Source of the DNA: Brevundimonas sp. UBA5713
Lineage (GTDB): Bacteria > Pseudomonadota > Alphaproteobacteria > Caulobacterales > Caulobacteraceae
Reading direction: 5' to 3'
DNA: 64,000 bases
NCBI RefSeq assembly: GCF_002419815.1
Contig: NZ_DIGV01000061.1
Location: forward strand, 13,889 to 77,888
Position numbers and translations under genes: made by a program. The notes below the pieces were generated by a model, which worked only from the letters and a program-made list of their open reading frames with translations, was not told the origin of the DNA and made no database searches. Shown here piece by piece: positions 54,315 through 62,732 of the stretch; positions within the stretch are counted from its first letter, which is position 1; each line of letters opens with the position of its first letter.

Positions 54315-57263
54315 TTGAAGAAGGGATTTATGCGCGAAGCTTTGCTGGCTTCGACGATCATCGGGGGCGTGGCTCTGACGGGCCTGGCAGTGACCCCGGC
54401 AGTTGCTCAAACGGCTGAACAAGAAACCACCGAAGTCCAGTCCATCGTCGTGACCGGCTCGCGTATTCGCCAGCCGGGCTATGAGGCTTCGAGCCCGATT
54501 TCGTCGGTGGGGGCCGAAGAAATCTCGTTCAAGCAACCGGCTGCTGTTGAAGAGCTGGTCAAAGAACTGCCGGCATCGGTTCCGGCCGTCGGCACCGGCA
54601 CCAACAACGGTTCGGGCGGCGGTGCAACCGTCAACCTGCGTGGTCTGGGTTCCAACCGTACGCTGGTTCTGATCAACGGCCGTCGCGTGGTGCCGTTCAA
54701 CATGTCGGGTGTTGTCGACACCAACGTGATCCCGGTCGCCCTGGTTGACCGTATCGACGTGGTTTCGGGCGGTGCCTCGGCTGTGTACGGCGCTGACGCC
54801 GTGGCTGGTGTTGTGAACTTTGTTCTGAAGAACAATTTCGAAGGCATCGAACTGGCCACTTCGTACGGCCTGTCGGAAGAGAACGACGCCATCCGTCGCA
54901 AGGTCGACCTGACCCTGGGTGGCAACTTCGCTGAAGATCGCGGTAACGCCGTGGTCAGCTTCGGCTACACCAAGACCGATCCGCTGTATCAGGCCGACCG
55001 TCCGTGGGGCCTGGTGGCTCGCGACTCGAAGACCGGCAATCCGCTGGGTTCGGGCACCTCGGTTCCGGGCCGCTTCGGCACCAACCCGGTTGCAGGCGGT
55101 ATCGCTCTGCCGCGGAACGCCGAGCTGAATCCGGCCACCGGCGCGCTGATCGGTGCTGATGACCCCGCCTACAACTCGGCTGGTTACAACTACAACCCGT
55201 TCAACTTCTACCAAACGCCTCTGAAGCGTTACCAGGTGAACGCTCTGGGTTCGTACCGCATCAATTCGGCGGCTGAAGTCTATTCGCAGGTGATGTTCGT
55301 CAACAGCGAGGTCCGTACGGCTCTGGCACCGTCGGGCACCTTCGCCAACACCTACGATGTGCCGATCGGCAATCCGTTCATTCCCGATGCCATGCGTCAG
55401 CAACTGTGCGACGCCCGCGGCATCAGCGCTGCGACCTGCGTTCCGGGCGCTGCTGGCAACACCATCGTTCCGCTGATGGTCAACCGCCGCTTCTCGGAGT
55501 GGGGTGATCGTCAATCGAGCTTCGAAAACAACACCTTCCAGATCACTGCTGGTGTCCGTGGCGACATCAACGAAAACTGGAACTACGACGTCTACGCCTC
55601 GCACGGCGAGACCGAGATGCTGTCGAACCGCATCAGCTGGGGTTCGCTGTCGAAGCTGCGCAACGCGCTGAACACTGTTTCGGCGACCGAGTGTCTGGCT
55701 CCGGGTGCTACCACGGCGATCGCCGGATGCGTGCCGATGAACGTGTTCGGTCCGGAAGGCTCGATCTCGCAAGAAGCCCTGAACTACATCGACCTGTCGT
55801 CGATGGTTAAGACCACCGTCGTGCAAGACGTGGCCTCGGCCTCGGTGTCGGGTTCGCTGCCGGAACAGTTCGCCAGCCCGTGGGCTGACCGTCCGATCGC
55901 TGCAGCGTTCGGTGTGGAATGGCGTCGTTCGTCGGCAGGCGTGAGCTCGGATGCTCCGGCTCAGCTCAACGGCGAAGTTCTGGGCACCGGTGCCCCGAGC
56001 CCGGACTCATTCGGCGAGTTCGAAATGCGTGAAGCCTTCGGTGAGCTGTCGGTGCCCGTCATCGCCAACATGCCGTTCGCCCACAGCGTGAACCTGGAAC
56101 TGGGTTACCGCTACACCGAGTTCGAGGCCGGTGGCACCAAGAACGACTACGGCAGCTACAAGTTCGGTGGTGACTGGTCGCCGATCGAAGACCTGCGTAT
56201 CCGTGCCATGTACCAACGCGCGACCCGTTCGCCGAACATCAGCGAACTGTTCAGCCCGGAAGTGACCGGTCTGGGCAACGCCGCTATCGATCCTTGCCAA
56301 GGCAACCTGATCAACGCTGCTGAGGCCAACACGGCTGGCACGCTGTCGAACCTGTGCCGCCTGACCGGCGTCATGCCGGGTGCGATCGGCTACGTCGCAG
56401 AGCCGAACTCCGGCCAGGTCAACACCCTGACCGGCGGTAATCTGGCCCTCGGCCCAGAAGAAGCCGACACGATCACCGTGGGTGCCGTGTGGCAGCCGGC
56501 TTTCGTTCCGAGCCTGCGTCTGAGCCTGGACTACTACGACATCAAGCTGGACAAGACGATCAGCCGCAACTCGATCGCGGACGTGATTGAAGGCTGCTAC
56601 AGCGCCGATCTGAACCCGGGTCTGACCTTCAACGAGTTCTGCTCGCAGATCTTCCGTAACACGGCCAATGGCTCGCTGAACGGTGTTGAAGCCAAGGGCA
56701 TCGCTCGTCCGTCGGCCAACCTCGGTCAAGAGCGCGTGTCGGGCTTCGACGTTGCCGCAAACTATCGCGTCAACCTGGACGACTACGGCTTCGAAAACGC
56801 TGGCCGTATCGACCTGAGCATGAACGGTAACTACGTTACCCGTAATGACTCGCAGCCGACCCCGAACGCTCTGAACCGCGACTGCGTGGGCTACTATTCG
56901 ACCTCGTGCGGCGAACCCCGCATGAAGTATCGTCTGAACTCGCGCGCGACGTGGTCGAAGGACGACTACACCGTCTCGCTGGCCTGGCGTCACCTGGCTG
57001 ACGTCGAAGTCGAGCCGATTTCGGGCACCTGGTACGCCCCGTACGCCAAGATCGGTTCGTACAACTACTTCGACCTGAGCGGCCGTTGGAACATCACCGA
57101 CACCGTCCAAGTCACGGCAACCGTCGCCAACCTGTTCGACGAAGCGCCGCCGGAAGTGGGTTCGAGCATCGGTTCGACCTCGACCAACAACGGTAACACC
57201 TTCCCGCAAACCTACGATGTGGTGGGCCGTTACTATACCTTCGGTCTGCGCCTGCGCTTCTAA
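54315..57263 (+). CDS. TonB-dependent outer-membrane receptor (982 aa)
   Basis: The best start is TTG at 54315, closely behind AGGAGGGGA; ATG at 54330 would shorten it by 5 residues. The signal peptide ends TPAVAQ. It has TonB-box-like VQSIVVTGSRI, the plug RGLGSNRTLVLINGRRV and GGASAVYGADAVAGVVNFVL, and a barrel ending YYTFGLRLRF. It belongs to the large TonB receptor group common in Caulobacterales and sphingomonads. Its codon choice looks strongly biased to preferred codons, which suggests high expression. It is probably a second import route. Confidence 0.93.
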   Translation: MKKGFMREALLASTIIGGVALTGLAVTPAVAQTAEQETTEVQSIVVTGSRIRQPGYEASSPISSVGAEEISFKQPAAVEELVKELPASVPAVGTGTNNGSGGGATVNLRGLGSNRTLVLINGRRVVPFNMSGVVDTNVIPVALVDRIDVVSGGASAVYGADAVAGVVNFVLKNNFEGIELATSYGLSEENDAIRRKVDLTLGGNFAEDRGNAVVSFGYTKTDPLYQADRPWGLVARDSKTGNPLGSGTSVPGRFGTNPVAGGIALPRNAELNPATGALIGADDPAYNSAGYNYNPFNFYQTPLKRYQVNALGSYRINSAAEVYSQVMFVNSEVRTALAPSGTFANTYDVPIGNPFIPDAMRQQLCDARGISAATCVPGAAGNTIVPLMVNRRFSEWGDRQSSFENNTFQITAGVRGDINENWNYDVYASHGETEMLSNRISWGSLSKLRNALNTVSATECLAPGATTAIAGCVPMNVFGPEGSISQEALNYIDLSSMVKTTVVQDVASASVSGSLPEQFASPWADRPIAAAFGVEWRRSSAGVSSDAPAQLNGEVLGTGAPSPDSFGEFEMREAFGELSVPVIANMPFAHSVNLELGYRYTEFEAGGTKNDYGSYKFGGDWSPIEDLRIRAMYQRATRSPNISELFSPEVTGLGNAAIDPCQGNLINAAEANTAGTLSNLCRLTGVMPGAIGYVAEPNSGQVNTLTGGNLALGPEEADTITVGAVWQPAFVPSLRLSLDYYDIKLDKTISRNSIADVIEGCYSADLNPGLTFNEFCSQIFRNTANGSLNGVEAKGIARPSANLGQERVSGFDVAANYRVNLDDYGFENAGRIDLSMNGNYVTRNDSQPTPNALNRDCVGYYSTSCGEPRMKYRLNSRATWSKDDYTVSLAWRHLADVEVEPISGTWYAPYAKIGSYNYFDLSGRWNITDTVQVTATVANLFDEAPPEVGSSIGSTSTNNGNTFPQTYDVVGRYYTFGLRLRF

Positions 57264-57287
57264 TCGCAGTCTAGACTGAACGAAGAG

Positions 57288-57319
57288 GGGCGGAGGGCCA
57301 TGGCCTTCCGCCCTTTTTT
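57288..57319 (+). terminator. Terminator of the second TonB receptor gene
   Basis: GGGCGGA..GGCC-AT-GGCC..TCCGCCC stem-loop followed by six T. Confidence 0.88.
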
Positions 57320-57343
57320 GTGGTCGATGCGCGAATTCCTCTA

Positions 57344-57363
57344 GTCAGTCCTGTTGAGCAAGT
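57344..57363 (-). promoter_or_regulatory. Island motif site 7, before the MFS transporter
   Basis: ACTTGCTCAACAGGACTGAC on the minus strand, 81 bases before the MFS start. It is the only site turned opposite to its gene. Confidence 0.5.
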
Positions 57364-57443
57364 TACAGTGCAGGCGCTGTTCGAGGTGCCATATGCACCG
57401 CCAAGAGTGCGTTGCTCGAACCGCGCTTGAGGGGAGAGTGAGT

Positions 57444-58736
57444 ATGAGCCAACAGGCCGAGGCCGCACCGAAAAAGGTCGGCGTATATCCCTATGTGGTC
57501 GTTCTGATCCTGGGGCTGGTTTACACCTTCAACTATCTGGACCGGCAGATTCTCGCCATTCTGGCCGAACCCATCAAGGCCGAGCTGAACTTGACCGACA
57601 CCCAGATCGGCATGGTGTCGGGCCTGATGTTTGCGCTGTTCTATACGGTGTTCGGTATCCCCATCGCTTGGCTGGCTGACCGTAGCCACCGCGTCGGCAT
57701 TGTGGCCGCGGCCTGTATGATGTGGAGCGTATTCTGCGGCCTATGCGGTCTGGCCCAGAACTATGTGCATCTGGTGCTGGCGCGGATCGGTGTCGGCATC
57801 GGCGAGGCCGGTGGCGCATCGCCGTCCATGTCTGTGATCTCTGACTATTTCCCGCCGCACAAGCGGGGCGGGGCCATTGGCCTGTTCTCGCTGGGCGTAC
57901 CGCTGGGGGCGACGATTGGCGTAGCCTTCGGGGCGTGGGTGGCGGCCCACTATGGCTGGCGCCAGGCCTTTGTGGCCGTGGCCATCCCGGGTGTGGTGCT
58001 GAGCCTGTTGCTGCTGTTTATCGTGCGTGAGCCGAAGCGCGGTCGCTACGATCCGCCCGCCGAGGCGCAGGCCAAGCCCGCCTCTATCGCTGAATGCATC
58101 CGCACCTATGTGCGCACTCCAACCCTGTCGCTGCTGCTGCTGGCTGCGGGCACATACAGCTTTGTTTTCAACGCCTTTGCGGCGTGGGCTCCGGCACTCC
58201 TTCTGCGGGCCAAAGGCGCGAGCATGGCCGACATCAGCATGTGGTACAGCTTGGTGTTCGGCCTGGCCATGGCTGTGGGCATGTTCGGTAGCGGCTTTCT
58301 GGCCGACCGCTTTGCCCAGAAGAAACCCAGCGCCTATGCCATCCTTCCCGCGTGGGCCTTGGCCATCGGCGTGCCTTTCTTCATCGCAGGCGTGATGGCT
58401 CCATCGTGGCCTGTAGCACTGGGCCTTCTGGCGATCCCCATGGCCATGAACATGATGTTCGTCGCTCCCGGCTTTGCCATCTGTCAGAACGTGGCACCGG
58501 CCAATCAGCGCGCGACTATTTCGTCCATTCTGATGCTGGTGAATAATCTGGTCGGCATGGGTCTGGGCCCGTTGTTCGTCGGTGCGCTGAGCCAGTATTT
58601 CAGCAATGACATGGACAGCGGTGCGGCGCTGACCAAGGCCATGCTGTTCGTCGCGCCCTTTTATATTCCGGCCATCGGGGCGCTCATCCTCGTGGCGCGG
58701 GCGTTGGACAAGAGGCACAAGGCCTCTATGGCCTGA
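57444..58736 (+). CDS. MFS transporter, spinster-like
   Basis: The 430-aa inner-membrane protein has 12 hydrophobic segments. TM1 contains TFNYLDRQILAILAEPIKAE, and the loop 2-3 motif is GIPIAWLADRSHRVG. RIGVGIGEAGGASPSMSVISDYF is typical of the spinster-type group seen in sphingomonad catabolic clusters. It likely carries the island's substrate or an intermediate across the inner membrane. The start at 57444 follows GGGGAGAG; an earlier ATG at 57354 would add an unlikely Cys/Arg-rich tail overlapping the promoter motif. Confidence 0.9.
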   Translation: MSQQAEAAPKKVGVYPYVVVLILGLVYTFNYLDRQILAILAEPIKAELNLTDTQIGMVSGLMFALFYTVFGIPIAWLADRSHRVGIVAAACMMWSVFCGLCGLAQNYVHLVLARIGVGIGEAGGASPSMSVISDYFPPHKRGGAIGLFSLGVPLGATIGVAFGAWVAAHYGWRQAFVAVAIPGVVLSLLLLFIVREPKRGRYDPPAEAQAKPASIAECIRTYVRTPTLSLLLLAAGTYSFVFNAFAAWAPALLLRAKGASMADISMWYSLVFGLAMAVGMFGSGFLADRFAQKKPSAYAILPAWALAIGVPFFIAGVMAPSWPVALGLLAIPMAMNMMFVAPGFAICQNVAPANQRATISSILMLVNNLVGMGLGPLFVGALSQYFSNDMDSGAALTKAMLFVAPFYIPAIGALILVARALDKRHKASMA

Positions 58737-58823
58737 GGCTTGCTCTTGCATAGGTTTGTCCCGAAGCTGCGCGCGGGAGTAGGGCGCGGCGGATTCGCTG
58801 CGCCAGCGTAGAGGGACGAACCT

Positions 58824-60107
58824 ATGAGCGATGCCGCGCCGACGCCGGTCAAGGCCGGATGGATCCGCCGATACTGGCTGGACGTACCCTTGTGGCGTCG
58901 CATTCTTATCGGCTTGGTGCTCGGCATTATCGTCGGTCTGTTGCTCAAGGAACGGGCCGCCGATCTGAAATGGATCGGCGACATATTCGTTCGTCTCATC
59001 CGTATGCTGGTGGTGCCGCTGATCTTTGTGACCGTGGCAGGGGGCGTAGCCTCCATGGGCGATCCGGCCAGACTGGGACGGATCGGCGGGCGCACCATGA
59101 TCCTCTATTTCAGCTTGATGGTTGTAGGCTCTGCGGTGGGGCTGAGCGTCGGCAGTCTGATCCGGCCCGGCGATGGCGTGGATCTTAGCGGCGTGGTGCC
59201 CCAGACCATGGGCGAAGCCAAACCGCTGGGGCAGGCGCTGATGGAGATCATCCCGCTCAATCCCATTGCGGCATTGGCGGCGGGCGAAACCCTGTCAGTC
59301 ATCTTCTTTGCCGTTCTGGTGGGCATGGGTCTGCTGTTCGTGGGCGAGGAAGGCAAGCCGCTAAAAGCGGTCATCCAGTCGGCATCCTCGGTCATGCTGA
59401 AACTGGTCTACTTCGTCATGGAGGTGGCTCCGTTCGGCGTGTTCGCCCTGATTGCGTGGGTCGTGGGCACCAGCGGACCGGCAGCATTCATCAACATCTT
59501 TAAACTGGCCATCTGTGTGGTGATTGGCTGCGCCATTCAGACGCTGCTCATCCATGGCGGGCTGATAAAGCTGCTGGCGCGCCTGCCGGTGCGGCCATTC
59601 TTTCGCGACATCGGCGATGCGGTGATGGTGGCGCTGTCGACCTCTTCGTCGTCGGCGACACTGCCGGTGGCCATGCGGGTGGCACAGCGCAATCTGGGGG
59701 TCAGCCCCGCTGTGGCCTCGACCGTTCTGCCGCTGGGCGTGACGCTTAGCATGGATGGCACGGCGCTGTATGTCGGCCTGCTGGCGACGTTTTCGGCGCA
59801 GGTGTTCGGCGTGGACCTACAGTTGGTGGACTATCTGGCCATCATGGCGGTGACGACTCTGGTGGCGCTGGGCACGGCACCGGTGCCATCGGCCTCGCTG
59901 TTCCTGTTGGCGGCGGTGCTGTCGGTGATCGGGCTGGGGCCGGAGCAGACAGCCCTGATCGTCGGCTTTATCCTGCCGTTCGACCGTCCTTTGGACATGC
60001 TGCGCACTGTGCCAAACTGTACGTCGGACCTGTCTGTCTGTGTGGTCGTCGCCCAATGGGAAGGCGATCTGGACATGGACAGCTATCTGGCAGCGCCGGT
60101 GGAGTGA
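58824..60107 (+). CDS. Dicarboxylate/amino acid:cation symporter (DAACS family)
   Basis: The 427-aa protein shows DAACS hallmarks: the serine-rich hairpin STSSSSATLP, SMDGTALY (NMDGT-type motif), and the substrate site PLDMLRTVPNCTSDLSV with Asp, Arg and Asn/Asp in place. The usual Gly of NxTGD is Ser here (NCTSD). It takes up C4-dicarboxylates or acidic amino acids with Na+ or H+. The cytochrome gene starts only 4 bases after its stop. Confidence 0.92.
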   Translation: MSDAAPTPVKAGWIRRYWLDVPLWRRILIGLVLGIIVGLLLKERAADLKWIGDIFVRLIRMLVVPLIFVTVAGGVASMGDPARLGRIGGRTMILYFSLMVVGSAVGLSVGSLIRPGDGVDLSGVVPQTMGEAKPLGQALMEIIPLNPIAALAAGETLSVIFFAVLVGMGLLFVGEEGKPLKAVIQSASSVMLKLVYFVMEVAPFGVFALIAWVVGTSGPAAFINIFKLAICVVIGCAIQTLLIHGGLIKLLARLPVRPFFRDIGDAVMVALSTSSSSATLPVAMRVAQRNLGVSPAVASTVLPLGVTLSMDGTALYVGLLATFSAQVFGVDLQLVDYLAIMAVTTLVALGTAPVPSASLFLLAAVLSVIGLGPEQTALIVGFILPFDRPLDMLRTVPNCTSDLSVCVVVAQWEGDLDMDSYLAAPVE

Positions 60108-60111
60108 CGAG

Positions 60112-61764
60112 ATGAAGCCTTGGCTTTGGGGGGTAGCTGTCGCGGCCTTGGTCGTCGGTGGATGCGCAGGACGGGCGGGCGGCGCGTGGGATTTCGTGCG
60201 CGGCCATATCGCGGCCAAGTCGACGGTGCTGGAAAACTGGACACCCAGTGATGACGCCGTCGCGCGCGGAGCCATGCAGTTTGCCTTTGGCGACTATGGC
60301 GGCCTGAACTCCGATGCCATGGAGACGGTGGCCCTGCCTTGGCGGCTGACGGCGGCGGCGCTGGTGCTGCACCTGTCGCCAGAGAATGTGTCTCGGGACG
60401 CGTTACGCCGTATCATGCAGGATTACGGCTTCTTCTATCCGGAAAGCATCGAGAACTGGCCTGCCAGTGCGGGGCCTGCGCCACGGCCCGAGGCGGCTAT
60501 GGGCTTGGTTCTGGGCACCGGTACACGCTCCATCCCGCAGATCGAGGTGCAGATCGCCAGCACGGGTTGTGCCGCCTGCCATTCCGGCCCGACCTATGAC
60601 GCGCAGGGTTTGCCGCAACCCACCAAAATCTGGCTGGGCGCGCCTAATCCGTCGCTGGATCTGGAGCGCTATACGCAGGACATCTATGCCGCCTTGGTGA
60701 AGGCATCGGGCGATGTGGATGGATTGATGGTGGCCACGCGCGCTCTCTATCCGCAGATGTCGGTGCGCGAGGAAAAGACCCTGCGCGATTTCGTCTGGCC
60801 GCGCGTCGAGGATCGGCTGCAAGCGATCGCCAGCACCGGCAACGGCCCTCTGCCGTTCCCTAATGGCCATGCGGGCGTGACCAATGGCGTTGCGGCCCTG
60901 AAGATGCAGCACGGTCAGCTGGTGGGGGATTCCGCCGCCTATGATCGCGAGCGGGGCTTTACCTCCATACCGCATCTGGCCGACCGGACGTTCCGGTCCA
61001 TGCTGATGTGGGATGGCGGCTATGCGCCCGCCGGGGCGCCTGCGCGCGAGCGGGTCATTACGGCAGACGACATCACGCCCGACCATGTGGCCGATATCGC
61101 CAGCATCGCGGCCTATTTCGCCGTGCCGACCATGGGTGTTTCCAGCCCCACCGCCGTGCGCGCCATTCCTCAGGTGAAGGAGGCGTTCGGCTTTGTGGGC
61201 AGTGTGCGCCCGCAGCCCTTCCCGGGGCAGATCGACCTGACGCGGGCCGAGCGGGGGGCGCGCCGGTTTGAGCAGACCTGCTCTACCTGCCACGGCAACT
61301 ATCAGGAAACGCCGCAGGGGCCGCGTCTGGTACGCTTCCCCAATGTGCTCAAGAGCGTCGGCACCGATCCGGTGCGGGCCGAAATGCTGGATCAGGCCTT
61401 GGTCGATGCGGTGAACCGTAGCGCCATACGCCCCTACATCCGCGCCGAAAGTACAGGACGGTACGCGCCTCCACCATTGACCGGAATCTGGCAAAGCGCG
61501 CCCTATCTGCACAATGGTTCGGTGCCGTCTCTGGCGGCCCTGCTGGGGCTGGAGGAGCGGCCAGTGACCTTCCGCGTCGGGGGGCACGCCATGGATTTGG
61601 ACAAGGTGGGGGTGGCCTATCCGGCGGGCTATCAGCCCTATAGCCGCCGATCACAGGTCGACACCCGCCAGCGTGGCATGGGCAATGGTGGCCACACCCG
61701 CATGTTCGAGGCGCTAAGCCTCGAAGATCGACGCGACCTGCTGGAATATCTGAAGCGCCTCTAA
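60112..61764 (+). CDS. Di-haem c-type cytochrome lipoprotein (cytochrome c peroxidase / RoxA-like)
   Basis: The 550-aa protein starts at the ATG after GTGGAG and has a lipobox ending VVGGC, so it is a probable lipid-anchored periplasmic or outer-membrane protein. Two haem motifs are seen: CAACH (Cys153-His157) and CSTCH (Cys390-His394). The C-terminal LTGIWQSAPYLHNGSVPSLA segment is typical of di-haem peroxidase/RoxA-type proteins. It is much longer than a standard peroxidase (about 330-350 aa). Electron transfer, peroxidase or oxygenase roles are all possible. It is co-transcribed with the symporter. Confidence 0.85.
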   Translation: MKPWLWGVAVAALVVGGCAGRAGGAWDFVRGHIAAKSTVLENWTPSDDAVARGAMQFAFGDYGGLNSDAMETVALPWRLTAAALVLHLSPENVSRDALRRIMQDYGFFYPESIENWPASAGPAPRPEAAMGLVLGTGTRSIPQIEVQIASTGCAACHSGPTYDAQGLPQPTKIWLGAPNPSLDLERYTQDIYAALVKASGDVDGLMVATRALYPQMSVREEKTLRDFVWPRVEDRLQAIASTGNGPLPFPNGHAGVTNGVAALKMQHGQLVGDSAAYDRERGFTSIPHLADRTFRSMLMWDGGYAPAGAPARERVITADDITPDHVADIASIAAYFAVPTMGVSSPTAVRAIPQVKEAFGFVGSVRPQPFPGQIDLTRAERGARRFEQTCSTCHGNYQETPQGPRLVRFPNVLKSVGTDPVRAEMLDQALVDAVNRSAIRPYIRAESTGRYAPPPLTGIWQSAPYLHNGSVPSLAALLGLEERPVTFRVGGHAMDLDKVGVAYPAGYQPYSRRSQVDTRQRGMGNGGHTRMFEALSLEDRRDLLEYLKRL

Positions 61765-62732
61765 GGCAGGATCAGCTCATTCACGGGCAAGCGTGCAGGC
61801 GGTGGCAGGCGCTGTGCGTCGACCATACCCACGCGTAAAACGGTCACGACGCGCTGGTCCGGCGACAGTTGCAGCCGCTTGGCCATTTCGGCTGCGGCCT
61901 CGGCATCATCGCCCAATATGGTCAGCACGCCAGCGCTCAATCCCAAGGCCGTCAACTCCAGCCACATTCGATGCCAGTCCCGGCCCGTCTGGAACGGGTC
62001 TGCGTCTCTGTCTTGTACAAAGGCGATCAGAGCGGCAGCACTTTGTGTGGCGGCAGCTTCGGCGGTGAGCGGACCGGCCAGTTTTAACGCATCCAGTATC
62101 TCGAAAAGCGGCCAGCTCAACACGGCACCCGCAGCCAGCGCCATGGGCGTCGGCATATTCATGGCCTTGGCGTTCAGCCCGTCGCGGTGCCAGTCGGGGT
62201 GGCGAGAGGTGAGCCGCATCCATGAGGTCAGCTCCTCGCGATAGGCACGATTGCGGAAAGCGCGCATGGTGGCCCGATCGGTCAGGCGAGCAATGCGGGC
62301 GATGTCGGTATCGTCCGAGAGGATGCGAATATCCGGTCGTGACAGGGCTGGGATTGCGGCACGGGCCTGCGTTTTGGCGGTCTTGTCGAAATGGCCCCGA
62401 TAGGTGCGCCGCTGTGTCAGATAGGGAGCCAGCGGATCGGGAGCCGTAGTCCGTGTCACCCCAAGGCGGGCCACCTCATCGGATTCTGGGACTGTGACAG
62501 ACAGGCCAATGCCGCGTGCGCTGGCGGCAATGATCATCCCCTCGGCAGCCGCACCGTGGCTGGCTGCGGCATCGCGGCCTGTGGGATCGCCCACCGGCAG
62601 GCGGCGCGTGGGCGACTGAACAAGGGCGACGGTGTTGGCATCAACCATGCGCCAAAGCGTCGGCTGGATGTTGTGGACGTTGGGCGACAGGCTGGCCTCG
62701 GCGACCAATTCGCGGAACAGGTCGGGGGTCAT
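61761..62732 (-). CDS. Nitroreductase-fold protein
   Basis: The 323-aa protein begins MTPDLFRELVAEASLSPNVH, where SPNVHNIQPTLWR resembles the FMN-binding start of nitroreductases. The later RRTYRGHFD and the C-terminal LTALGLSAGVLTILG fit the same fold. It is longer than usual and its N-terminal Arg/Ser motif is altered, so redox activity is uncertain. Its ATG overlaps the stop of the GNAT-like gene (ATGA), and its stop overlaps the cytochrome stop on the other strand by four bases. Confidence 0.72.
   Translation of the reverse strand: MTPDLFRELVAEASLSPNVHNIQPTLWRMVDANTVALVQSPTRRLPVGDPTGRDAAASHGAAAEGMIIAASARGIGLSVTVPESDEVARLGVTRTTAPDPLAPYLTQRRTYRGHFDKTAKTQARAAIPALSRPDIRILSDDTDIARIARLTDRATMRAFRNRAYREELTSWMRLTSRHPDWHRDGLNAKAMNMPTPMALAAGAVLSWPLFEILDALKLAGPLTAEAAATQSAAALIAFVQDRDADPFQTGRDWHRMWLELTALGLSAGVLTILGDDAEAAAEMAKRLQLSPDQRVVTVLRVGMVDAQRLPPPARLPVNELILP

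Noticed and set aside
54300..55826. A 508-codon open frame antisense to the second TonB receptor
   Set aside because: It is produced by the strong codon bias of the receptor gene. The translated sequence has no known pattern and starts inside the receptor.
58739..58760. GGCTTGCTCTTGCATAGG before the symporter as an eighth motif site
   Set aside because: It matches the CTTGC half but lacks the AGAC block at the right distance.
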